A program made the position numbers and the translations under genes. A stretch of 13,064 nucleotides of DNA, from assembly GCA_026770585.1 (NCBI GenBank), contig MU646577.1, forward strand, positions 165,413 through 178,476. Reading direction: 5' to 3'. Shown one piece after another: positions 6,236 through 12,753 of this stretch (positions within the stretch are counted from its first letter, which is position 1; each line of letters begins with the position of its first letter). Origin of the DNA: Baffinella frigidus (taxonomy: Eukaryota; Cryptophyceae; Cryptomonadales; Baffinellaceae). The notes under the pieces are model-generated. The model made no database searches. It saw only the letters and a program-made list of their open reading frames with translations, and was not told where the DNA came from.

Positions 6236-6327
6236 GCTTGGGCGGGTAGGCCCATGCGCCCTACCGTAGGGCCCTAGGACCTACCTAGGACCTCTTGGCG
6301 AGATTTGACCGCCTCGCCACTTGAGGG
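6236..6327. mobile_element. MITE-like element, family P3, copy 1
   Basis: Inner part GCCCTACCGTAGGGCCCTAG and right end CCGCCTCGCCACTTGAGG match the copies at 7267 and 7803; the left end is worn. Confidence 0.68.
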
Positions 6328-6407
6328 ATAGTCACCCTAGGGATGGTGCGTGTTCTTAAATTCGAGTAACCCGTGTACCCCCCCGCAGGGCCGACGTCCA
6401 GCTCGCG

Positions 6408-6720
6408 TACGACGGCCTTCTCCTCTCCATCCCGTAACCCAGCCAAATCGAAGATGGAGATCGATCCTTTTCCTTCGGGAAACGGTTCGAATTCGAAACG
6501 TCTGGGGAGGAAATGTCTCCAGCTCCATCCTGGATTTGACGGCCTTCTCCTCTACATCCCGTGACCCAGCCAGCTGTCAAATGGAAGATGGAGTTCCAGG
6601 CGTTTCCTTTGGAAAACGGTTCGAATTCGGACCGTCTGCGGAGGAAACGTCTCTAGCTCCATCCTCGATTTGACCCATAAGTGGACAATCCAGAGGACGA
6701 CGGCCTTCTACTCTCCATCC
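6408..6720. repeat. Tandem repeat of about 130 bp containing palindromes (P5)
   Basis: Units start GACGGCCTTCTCCTCTCCAT (6409, 6538, partly 6697) with CCCGTRACCCAGCC. The first two each contain a palindrome of about 93 bp (6448-6540, 6578-6674) centred on GGTTCGAATTCG, with arms AAGATGGAG and CTCCATCCT. Confidence 0.78.
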
Positions 6721-6844
6721 CGTGAGAGCACTCAAGGTCCTTTAGGTCCAATTCGAATAGGAAAACGCACGCCATGTAAAGCGTGTAATGTAAAGCGTGT
6801 AATGTGAGAGCCTTCTTCTCTCAATCCCGTGACCCAGCCAGCAA

Positions 6845-6998
6845 CACAGCGGACTTCGAAGGCATTTTGAATAACCCCTCAGCGATAAGACCTAAGACCC
6901 TACGGTAGGCAACCCGTAGGGACATATGGGGGTTCCTGCGGATAAGGTAAGGGAAAGGTGGCCCGATTTGGGCCGAAAATCCCTTCGTAGCCCGCTGT
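6845..6998. mobile_element. MITE-like element, family P4, copy 1
   Basis: Ends ACACAGCGGACTTCGAAGG and CCTTCGTAGCCCGCTGTGT are inverted copies. Inside lie CCCTACGGTAGGCAACCCGT and CGGATAAG. About 105 bp of it recurs at 12551-12655 in a zinc-finger intron. Confidence 0.75.
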
Positions 6999-7041
6999 GT
7001 GAAACACGGTGACTACAAAGGGATTTCGTGAATAACTCATA

Positions 7042-7157
7042 CGGGGTACCTCGCTCACAAGAAACCGCCCCCCCCCCAGGACCACCATAGGGCCCTAGGC
7101 ATAGTCCTACTGTAGGGTCGTAAGGGGTGACATTTTCTTATGAGTGAGGTACCCCTG
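7042..7157. mobile_element. Palindromic MITE, family P2, copy 2
   Basis: Arms CGGGGTACCTCGCTCACAAG and CTTATGAGTGAGGTACCCCT, flanked by TA on both sides (7040-7041, 7158-7159), as expected for Tc1/mariner-type insertion. No coding capacity. It sits a few dozen bases after the P4 element. Confidence 0.82.
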
Positions 7158-7266
7158 TAAGTGGACCATCCAGAGGACGTCCTGCTGCTCTCAATCCCGT
7201 GAGAGCTGCTCCCCTCGATCAGGAAAATACTCTTAATGTAAAGCGTGTAATGTCAACCTATGACAG

Positions 7267-7364
7267 CCCTTAAGTGGCGAGTAGGCTCATACGCCCTACC
7301 GTAGGGCCCTAGGACCTGCTTAGGACCTGTCGGGGGTCGATTTTGACCCCTCGCCCCTTAAGGG
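7267..7364. mobile_element. MITE-like element, family P3, copy 2
   Basis: Ends CCCTTAAGTGGCGAG and CTCGCCCCTTAAGGG. Inside: GCCCTACCGTAGGGCCCTAG and a small hairpin GGGGTCGATTTTGACCCC. 98 bp. Confidence 0.78.
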
Positions 7365-7492
7365 ATAGCCCCTTTGAGCTGGCAATTAAAATCAGAAGTA
7401 TGAGAAGTGGACCTTCTCCTCTCAATCCCGTGAGAGGCTTTTCCCGAGGATTGTAGTCCTCCTCGCTTTGCATGGCGTGTGTACTACATGTA

Positions 7493-7609
7493 CAGGGGTA
7501 CCTCGCTCATAAGAAAACGCCTCCCCCTAGGACCCTACAGTAGGCCCATGCGTAGGGCCCTACGGTGGTCCTAGGGGCGGTGCGTTTTCTTATGAACGAG
7601 GTACCCCTG
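7493..7609. mobile_element. Palindromic MITE, family P2, copy 3 (best preserved)
   Basis: Arms CAGGGGTACCTCGCTCATAA and TTATGAACGAGGTACCCCTG with TA on each side (7491-7492, 7610-7611). Arms continue inward as AGAAAACGC / GCGTTTTCT and the centre holds CATGCGTAGGGCCCTACGG. About 117 bp. Confidence 0.85.
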
Positions 7610-7802
7610 TACACACGCCATATAAAGCGTGTATCGTAAAGGCCTGCCGTGAGAGCACGTTAGGTCCGTTAGGTTAGTTGAACTCGAGCAGGAAAACACA
7701 AGCCGTGTAAAGCGTGCCCCCACGACGCCACTTGAGACGTCTAATGGGGGTCAAATTCTTTTACTAGGGATTGTAAAGGCCTTTAGAAAAAGGCATTGTA
7801 TG

Positions 7803-7900
7803 CCTTAAGTGGCGAGGCGGTCAAAATTGACCGCCAAGAGGTCCTAGGCAGGTCCCAGGGCCCTACGGTAGGGCGTATGGGCCTACACGCCACTTAAGGG
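7803..7900. mobile_element. MITE-like element, family P3, copy 3 (inverted)
   Basis: CCTTAAGTGGCGAGGCGGTC at the left, GCCTACACGCCACTTAAGG at the right, with GGCCCTACGGTAGGGCGTAT inside; reverse orientation to 7267. A lone matching end (CGCCACTTGAGAC, about 7725) suggests a further degraded copy to the left. Confidence 0.78.
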
Positions 7901-8715
7901 GTAGGCAATGCAGGTGTTGTAAAAAGTAAAGATTGTAAAAATGTTTGTCGTTAATGGTCGATGCAACGGGGTCGCAGTTTTTTCTCGAATGTGTCTAGGT
8001 CCGACTCTAGGAACAATTTATGCCCTTGACCGCTGAGATAGGTGTTGGACACACGGGAGATTTTCCTTTCGTACCCAGCCAGTTCTGGCTAATGTTTTTT
8101 TCAAGCCCATATTACTCGATGTCAGCAAAATTCCAGGGTGGATTAGAGGTCTCAATTGGCGTCGTGTGGGGGAATGTAAGGCGTGTTTACTAAGAGTGTA
8201 ACGTGAGAGCCGCACCTGCTTCAGGCGCGTCCTCCGCCCATGACACAGGAAAACGCACGAAATGTCGTGCGTTGTTGCGAGAGCTGCTCCGCGGGAGGAG
8301 GGGCGGGCGGCGGGCAGCTTCCTTTAGGGCCCGTTTTTCGTTATTTCGTTTTATTTAAACAGGACCTTTAGGTCCTTTAGGTTCTTCGAGCTCCCAACAT
8401 AGGCGGACACCGGAACTTATCCTGCAGAAAGGCCATGCTTCCTTTCGGATCACATCAGCCCCCCCAGTGCAGAAGGATCGCGGCAGAACCGGCTAAAGGG
8501 TATCCTCATTGGGCGTTTGAGTTAGACCAAAGAGGTACATTCTCGCACACACACTCAGGATAAGGCAAGTCGGCTGAAGGCAGATTCTTTTTTGGACAGA
8601 CAGGGAAAATCGGGCGGAGTTCCGGAGTTCCCCGAGAGGGAATGGGAGGAGAGAAGCACGGAGTTCCCCCACGTTTGGAGGTTGGATCGGAGGAGGGAGG
8701 GTGGGTCGGGCGGTG
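7901..8715. other. Upstream region of the RING gene; no gene seen
   Basis: AT-richer at first, then AGGACCTTTAGGTCCTTTAGG units near 8365-8385 related to the dispersed unit, and TTTTATTTAAA near 8350 that could be a TATA-like box. No start site, tRNA or convincing open frame on either strand. The minus-strand frames overlapping 8493-9427 are antisense to the RING exons. Confidence 0.5.
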
Positions 8716-8790
8716 ATGTCAGATTCCAGCGGGGATGAAGCGTGGGAGTGTGGCATGTGTCTTGTCCCGGTCGCAGGGATGATATGGCAG
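8716..8790 (+). CDS. RING gene exon 1 with start codon
   Basis: 25 codons from ATG 8716 to CAG 8790, donor GTGTGA at 8791. Supplies the first Cys pair of the RING (ECGMC) and VAGMIWQ, which joins CKTGH. Too short to stand out as an open frame, but needed to complete the domain. Confidence 0.78.
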
Positions 8791-9871
8791 GTGTGACTCT
8801 CTTCTTGCCTGCACCCTGTTGCGTCAAGTTCGCGATAGTGTTGGCTGGGCAGCTGGAGACCGTGCAAAATGCCCCGTGTGGAGTCTCTCGCTCTGTTCTC
8901 ACGCGGCCGCGCCTCGCAGTGCAAGACCGGACACATCCTCTGCGGAGATTGCCAGTCACAGTGCATGTACACGCGCGAGGGCAAGTGCCCGACCTGCGAC
9001 GTCCAGCTCGACGGGATCCGCACGCGCGCGCTCGAGAAGGTTTGTCGCGCAATCCTTGGAGGGGTACGGGTGGGCAGTGAAAATGCTTTTGCGGAGCGCT
9101 GCCATGTCGCTGAAAACCCGCGGCTGCGGAGCGCGGTCGACGTTCTTCCTCCGCCTTCTCCGCTGAACACCTTGCGCCCCCCATTGCCTGCACGCTAAAC
9201 CCCGATCTTGATCTCAACTCCCCAGGTGCGCGACCGGCATGTGGAAAAGAAGAAGAAGAAGAAGAAGAAGGAGGGGGCAGCCGGGGAAACGACTGCAGAC
9301 GCATCCCAGTCGCGGGTCGTTTCGGCAGCGGCGCAGGAGTTGCGTCCTCTCCCTTGGCAGGCGGGGGCGGGCTCTCGGGCAGAGCCACAGACGTTGAATG
9401 CGGATGCGCCGCAGATGGCTCAGCCACAAGGGGGGCAGCAAGGAGGAGGGGCGGGGCGGGGGCAGATAAACGGTGGGGCTGGCGGTCTGGGTGATTACGG
9501 AATAGCTATTCCGGGGATTGCGCCTGGCGACATCAGCATTTTCGCCGCGCCATGTAAGGCAGGCGGCGGATCTTGGGATCCCAGGCCAAGGGGTCTTGGG
9601 ACCCCCCCCGCACACCTCATCCCAACACACATCCGCCTCCCCAGCCGCCGGGGAACCCTCCCCCCCGCTCGCGGACCCCGCCCTCCCGCCCTTGGACCGG
9701 CTGCGGCGTGGGGCGCGCGCGCGCGCGGAGCCCTGCGCCGCAGCCGGCCCAATCCCATCCCGTCCCTCCAAGCCCGACGGTACAGCAAATGAAGGGGGGC
9801 GGGGGAAGCCAAATGGGGAAGCCACAGAGGTGAAGTCAAAGAAGGAGCTCGGAAATTTGGCCTTTCAGGAG
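8716..9871 (+). CDS. SIAH-type RING finger protein, N-terminal four exons (3' end open)
   Basis: Exons 8716-8790, 8920-9039, 9226-9553, 9645-9871; junction phases 0, 0, 1. ATG at 8716 begins MSDSSGDEAWECGMCLVPV, and splicing at CAG/GTGTGA to CTCGCAG/TGC completes a C3HC4 RING: C-x2-C, CKTGHILCGDC, and CPTC followed by DVQLDGIRTRALEKV, like the SIAH/SINA pattern 'CPTCR.PLG.IRN.A.EKV'. Known role of such RINGs is E3 ubiquitin ligation. After it come VRDRHVE and eight lysines (a possible nuclear signal), then a Gly/Gln/Pro-rich, probably disordered part, and SKKELGNLAFQE with donor GTGAGA at 9872. The SINA substrate-binding domain does not follow. Downstream exons are uncertain; U1-like zinc fingers lie 1-3.5 kb on. 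A readthrough ending at 9792 is the alternative if the intron at 9554 is not removed. Confidence 0.8.
8920..9039 (+). CDS. RING gene exon 2 (C3HC4 core)
   Basis: Acceptor CGCCTCGCAG ends at 8919, donor GTTTGT at 9040; 40 codons. Encodes CKTGHILCGDC, a spacer, KCPTC and GIRTRALEK. All remaining zinc ligands (Cys, His, Cys, Cys, Cys, Cys) are present. Introns on either side are 129 and 186 bp. Confidence 0.87.
9226..9553 (+). CDS. RING gene exon 3 (poly-Lys, Gly-rich)
   Basis: Acceptor CAACTCCCCAG ends at 9225. Encodes VRDRHVEKKKKKKKKEG, then Ala/Gln/Gly-rich sequence to GDISIFAAP. GAA/GAG triplets make the lysine run and may vary in length. Donor GTAAGG at 9554 is chosen because the intron (91 bp, ending CCTCCCCAG) links to the frame that ends AFQE. 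Confidence 0.65.
9645..9871 (+). CDS. RING gene exon 4 (Pro-rich, ends AFQE)
   Basis: Acceptor CGCCTCCCCAG ends at 9644. Encodes AGEPSPPLADPALPP, an Arg/Ala-rich part, and KSKKELGNLAFQE with donor GTGAGA at 9872. The final codons and the next 100 bases of intron resemble 11656-11890, so this is the first copy of a duplicated block. Confidence 0.6.
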
Positions 9872-10040
9872 GTGAGAAATCCCCACCCAACACCGCCAGA
9901 CCACGCGTTGACTGTCTTGACACTCCAACTCTGAATTTTGCGCAAAGTTCAGCGCGCGTGTTGGAAGGGGTCGCCAAAACTCAATTCCCCGAGAGGAATA
10001 AGGGGAAATGGTTTACGTTTGGCATGGTTGAACGTCAAAT

Positions 10041-10118
10041 ATGACGACCCTGAAGGGAGCTACCCCCCCTCCAGCAGTCTGGCGTGGTGGGTGGACGATC
10101 GTTTTGGCCGAGTGGTTT
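10041..10118 (+). pseudogene. AWWV exon, copy 1, probably broken by a hairpin insertion
   Basis: Encodes PEGSYPPSSSLAWWVDDRF, similar to PEGTDADRAWWVHAL at 11940-11985. Similarity ends where the 141-bp hairpin begins (10119), which suggests interruption. The preceding AFQE exon and an acceptor-like TTCAG at 9951 stand upstream. It could still be an exon with a different end. Confidence 0.45.
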
Positions 10119-10259
10119 CCACCAACCCTCACGGGAGGACCAAATCGTCGATTTTACAACCTTGGATTTACCTGGGCAGACCCCCTTTTTCGGGGGGTCT
10201 GCCAAGGTAAATCCAAGCTTGTAAAATCGACGATTTGGTCCTCCCATGGGGGTTGGTGG
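10119..10259. mobile_element. 141-bp hairpin element (P6)
   Basis: CCACCAACCC at the left, GGGTTGGTGG (10250-10259, with an extra G before) at the right. The arms match for almost 70 bp (GGAGGACCAAATCGTCGATT / AATCGACGATTTGGTCCTCC) and leave a loop of only a few bases (TTTTTC). Likely a foldback or MITE-type insertion; no target duplication is clear. Confidence 0.75.
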
Positions 10260-10322
10260 TTAGGGCGGCGCACCTATAACCTTGCGGTGGGGTTAGTGGC
10301 GAGCGTGCGCTGAGCGGCGCTC

Positions 10323-10370
10323 AGCAGGAACCCTGCACCCTGAACCCTATACCATAAACCTTGGACCCCA
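10323..10370. repeat. Short degenerate CCCTAAA stretch
   Basis: CCCTGCACCCTGAACCCTATA and similar; telomere-like, worn. Confidence 0.6.
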
Positions 10371-10498
10371 CGCCCTCGTAACTCGCACCTGCGCCCCATC
10401 TCCGTGTCGGGCATGACTTCTCTCTTGGTCGCCACTTTACAAAATAGTGACTTTACTGACACAGCTCTGACGGATTGGGTCGGTGCGACAGAACGTGT

Positions 10499-10590
10499 GA
10501 CCCTACCTGCCCTACCCTACCCTACCCTACCCTACCCTACCCTACCCTACCCTACCCGACCCTACCCTACCCTATCCTACCCTACCCCTA
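10499..10590. repeat. CCCTA pentamer array
   Basis: About sixteen CCCTA 5-mers with few exceptions (CCCGA, CCTAT). Differs from the 7-mer telomere-like tracts elsewhere. It stands just before the acceptor CGGCAG of a broken zinc-finger exon. Confidence 0.92.
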
Positions 10591-10606
10591 ACCCAGAGTG
10601 CGGCAG

Positions 10607-10652
10607 GGCGTGCACCGATGCGAATCTTGCTGTCGGTTAAGAATCACTTATT
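10607..10652 (+). pseudogene. Zinc-finger exon copy 0, cut by a MITE
   Basis: Acceptor TGCGGCAG ends at 10606, then GVHRCESCCR, matching GVYRCAVCMK of the intact exon at 12424. Similarity stops near the MITE border at 10653, and nothing after the MITE clearly restores the HxxGxKH half. Confidence 0.6.
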
Positions 10653-10839
10653 AGAGCTATTCCGGTAGGACTTGTCGCGTTTTCGATTTCGAGACTTCGA
10701 GACTTCGAGACTTCATTTGTACCATGAGATTTGAAACGGTGTGTTTTAAAACGTTTTACGCCCTTTAAAACCTTTTTGAAGTCTGAAATCTTGAAATCTC
10801 GAAGTCGAAAACGCGACAAGTCCTACCGGAATGGCTCTA
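10653..10839. mobile_element. 187-bp MITE (P7) with long terminal inverted repeats
   Basis: Ends TAGAGCTATTCCGGTAGGAC and GTCCTACCGGAATGGCTCTA. Arms run about 70 bp with mismatches (CGCGTTTTCGA / TCGAAAACGCG, then GACTTCGAGA triplets). The outer TA on both sides may be a target duplication of Tc1/mariner type. No coding capacity. Confidence 0.82.
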
Positions 10840-10867
10840 CTCCTCTAATCAGCCCGACAGGTGCCCT

Positions 10868-10902
10868 GGACCCTAGATTCTGAACCCTGAACCCTGAACC
10901 CT
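10868..10902. repeat. CCCTGAA telomere-like units before a zinc-finger exon
   Basis: CCCTAGATTCTGAACCCTGA and two more units, immediately before acceptor CATGCAG (ends 10911). Confidence 0.75.
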
Positions 10903-10911
10903 TTCATGCAG

Positions 10912-11023
10912 GGGGTCGTCCGGTGCGCCGTATGCATGAAAGACTTGAGCAGCTTATTCTCCTACCAGCAGCACATCCAAGGCGCGAAACATTACAAGAA
11001 CGCTGGGCGTTACGGATTCGCTG
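10912..11023 (+). CDS. U1/matrin-like C2H2 zinc-finger exon A
   Basis: 112 bases between acceptor CATGCAG and donor GTACTG. Encodes VRCAVCMKDLSSLFSYQQHI followed by QGAKHYKNAGRYGFAG: C-x2-C-x12-H-x5-H with the 'H..GAKH' signature of U1-like/JAZ-type fingers, which bind double-stranded RNA or single-stranded or structured nucleic acid in known proteins. Phase 0 at the start, 1 at the end. Length equals exon C exactly. Without transcripts it is unclear which copies are spliced, and to what. Confidence 0.68.
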
Positions 11024-11265
11024 GTACTGCCTGCCCTTTGCGTCCTTTAGGGGGTTTGTACTCCCACAGGCGGACCCCCGCCCTTCCGAAGGATCCGCAG
11101 GATGACCCTGCGTTTAGCCCATGGTGAGGATGGGATCGATGCACCCCTGTAGGCGGAGCCTGTATGTCCCGATGGATCCGCTCTGCAGTTATGGCTTTGA
11201 TGGTCAAGGTGGTCTTAGTATCTCCTCATATCGTTTCAATGCATGTTGCTCCACGCTGGGCAGCG
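11024..11265. other. Intron-like sequence after finger exon A; nothing recognised
   Basis: Begins at donor GTACTG; contains CTGCCCTTTGCG, which continues similarity with the flank of other finger copies for a few bases, then no recognised element. Confidence 0.4.
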
Positions 11266-11373
11266 CTTAAACCCTAAACACTAATCCCTAAACCCTAAAC
11301 CCTGAACCCTAAACCCCAAACCCTAAACCCTAAACCTTAAACCCTAAACCCTAAACCCTAAGCCCTAAACCCT
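11266..11373. repeat. Interstitial CCCTAAA repeats
   Basis: About fifteen CCCTAAA units with CCCTGAA and CCTTAAA variants, C-rich on the + strand. Confidence 0.92.
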
Positions 11374-11483
11374 GCACTTGGCCGGACGTGCAAACAGTCC
11401 ACGTGCCCTTCCAAGTTAAGCCCCCCCTGCATACGGTCACGACGGTCTTGACTTCAGGCTTAGGGTTAAGGATGTAACGCAGC

Positions 11484-11633
11484 TTATCTCAGAAAAGGGA
11501 TTTTTAAATTCGTTTTCTTAAGTCAATTCCTGTACAAATTCGTCAACTTATTCTTTTCTCTGCGCATAAGTTGACAAATTTGAAGGGGTGTTGACTTAAG
11601 AAAACGAATTTAAAAATCCCTTTTCTGAGATAA
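11484..11633. mobile_element. 150-bp palindromic MITE-like element, family P1, copy 2
   Basis: TTATCTCAG...CTGAGATAA, same length as 290-439 but inverted (its reverse complement aligns, with centre TGCGCAGAGAAAAGAAT). Flanks CAGC and GAGC are a possible 4-bp target duplication with one mismatch. Ends 22 bases before the acceptor of the next exon. Confidence 0.85.
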
Positions 11634-11655
11634 GAGCGCTTCCCCTTCCTGGCAG

Positions 11656-11729
11656 GGCTGGTCAAAAACGACGCCGGGATGGTCCCGCCCTTCGAAGGCA
11701 AGCGGATCGAGACTGTCGCTTTTCAGGAG
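11656..11729 (+). CDS. AFQE exon, copy 2
   Basis: Acceptor CCTTCCTGGCAG ends at 11655 after a good pyrimidine tract. Encodes LVKNDAGMVPPFEGKRIETV then AFQE, donor GTGCAA at 11730. The end and the following intron (AAATCCCCACCC) match 9860-9890. Whether this exon follows or replaces the earlier copy is unknown. Confidence 0.55.
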
Positions 11730-11918
11730 GTGCAAATCCCCACCCGACTATCACTCCAAGGTCCCGCCGCCTCTGCGGAATGAGGGGAGAGAGGGTGCGG
11801 GTCAGAATGAGAGAGTGCCATGATAGCCCGATGACTGGCTTGACATTCTAACGCTGCCCTGGTGTGCGCAACTCTCAGCGCGTCCGGGGTACGGGCGCGG
11901 CCTGAGAGAACACAAAAG

Positions 11919-12014
11919 GTAGTACCGGCGCGTCCTGAAGGGACCGATGCGGATCGTGCATGGTGGGTGCACGCCTTGCACGACAGGGTTCAGGGTCCAC
12001 CATTTCGCCACCTT
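11919..12014 (+). CDS. AWWV exon, copy 2
   Basis: 32 codons from acceptor CACAAAAG to a strong donor GTAAGT at 12015. Encodes VVPARPEGTDADRAWWV, then HALHDRVQGPPFRHL. Phase 0 at both ends, so it can join AFQE before and the finger exon after. Acceptor choice is by phase only; I do not recognise the domain. Confidence 0.5.
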
Positions 12015-12051
12015 GTAAGTCAATCGAGTGAACGTTTTTGGCCCTGGGCAG

Positions 12052-12340
12052 AACGTGTATCACTGCGCGGTATGTCTGTCGGACTCGAGCGGCTTGCTCT
12101 CCTACCCCTGTAGGGCGCCATGGCGACATTGTAGAAAGGTGGCGGGGTGGGGCGGGGAGGGGGGGCGGGGAGGGAGAGTACCACAACCCCCAAACTCCTG
12201 AGAGAGAGGGAGAGAGAGGGAGAGGGAGAGGGAGAGGGAGAGGGAGATGGAGGGAGGGAAAGAGGGAGAGAGAGAGGGCGGGGAGGGAGAGTAGAGGGGG
12301 TCCGTGGGCGACCAGCAGCGCATTCAAGGTGCGAATCTTC
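12052..12340 (+). pseudogene. Zinc-finger exon copy B, split by a purine-rich insert
   Basis: Acceptor CTGGGCAG ends at 12051. 12052-12105 encode NVYHCAVCLSDSSGLLSY; the matching continuation QQRIQGAN appears only at 12313. The 207 bases between (12106-12312) hold a stop codon and GA-rich simple sequence. After GCGAAT the exon decays into CTTCTTCTTCAG. It keeps both cysteines but not a whole finger. Confidence 0.65.
12138..12298. repeat. Purine-rich GGGGC/GAGAGG tract
   Basis: G-rich then GAGAGGGAGAGG units on the + strand. Lies inside the insert that splits finger exon B. Frames of Arg/Glu/Gly (or Ser/Pro/Leu on the minus strand) across it are not judged coding. Confidence 0.88.
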
Positions 12341-12423
12341 TTCTTCAGTGCCCTCAGAAAGGACCTCGAGAGGCCCCGCAGCCTTTCGAAAAATGATCAA
12401 CTGGTAACCGAATACCGCGGCAG

Positions 12424-12535
12424 GGCGTGTATCGGTGCGCGGTATGCATGAAGGACTCGAGTGGCTTGCTCTCCTACCAGCAGCACATCCACGGCGCGAA
12501 ACATTACAAGAAATCTGGGCACTACGGATTCGCGG
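12424..12535 (+). CDS. U1/matrin-like C2H2 zinc-finger exon C
   Basis: 112 bases from acceptor CCGCGGCAG to donor GTACTG. Encodes GVYRCAVCMKDSSGLLSYQQ, then HIHGAKHYKKSGHYGFAG, C-x2-C-x12-H-x5-H with 'H..GAKHY'. The best preserved copy and probably closest to the family consensus. A P4 MITE copy lies in the intron 15 bases after its end. Confidence 0.72.
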
Positions 12536-12550
12536 GTACTGCCTTTTTCA

Positions 12551-12655
12551 CACAGCGGACTTCGAAGGAATTTCATGAATAACCCGTAAGCGACAAGACA
12601 TACGACCCTACGGTAGGCAACCCGTAGGGGCATAGGGGGCTTCCTACGGATAAGA
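12551..12655. mobile_element. P4 MITE-like element, copy 2 (one end)
   Basis: CACACAGCGGACTTCGAAGG, then CCCTACGGTAGGCAACCCGT and CTACGGATAAG align with 6845-6955; the inverted right end present in copy 1 is absent. It separates finger exon C from fragment D and may have removed the start of D. Confidence 0.75.
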
Positions 12656-12665
12656 TAACGCATCG

Positions 12666-12753
12666 TGCATGGACTCGATCGGCGTGCTCTCCTACCAGCA
12701 GCACACCCATGGCACGAAACATCACAATAAATTTGGTTGTTACGGCTTCGCTG
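12666..12753 (+). pseudogene. Zinc-finger exon copy D, lacking its first cysteine
   Basis: Encodes CMDSIGVLSYQQHTHGTKHH then NKFGCYGFAG, followed by donor GTAATG. The start of the exon, with acceptor and the first Cys of CAVC, is missing next to the P4 element. Finger would not bind zinc normally. Confidence 0.65.

Larger units (their letters stand above)
6674..8290. repeat. Dispersed satellite-like unit split by MITEs
   Basis: Recurring pieces in the same order: AAGTGGAC(A/C)ATCCAGAGGACG, CTCTCAATCCCGTGAGAGC, then AGGAAAAC.C and ATGTAAAGCGTGTAATG. Seen from about 6674, 7158, 7404, 7613 and, in part, 8170. MITE families P2, P3 and P4 sit between or inside the pieces. No gene is visible in this stretch. 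Confidence 0.65.

Noticed and set aside
8493-9427. Long minus-strand open frames of 225 and 290 codons
   Set aside because: They lie antisense to the RING exons, whose domain, splice sites and phases are convincing; the minus frames have no recognisable domain.
12020-12451. Ser/Pro/Leu or Arg/Glu/Gly open frames on both strands
   Set aside because: Driven by GA/CT simple sequence inside the insert that splits finger exon B.
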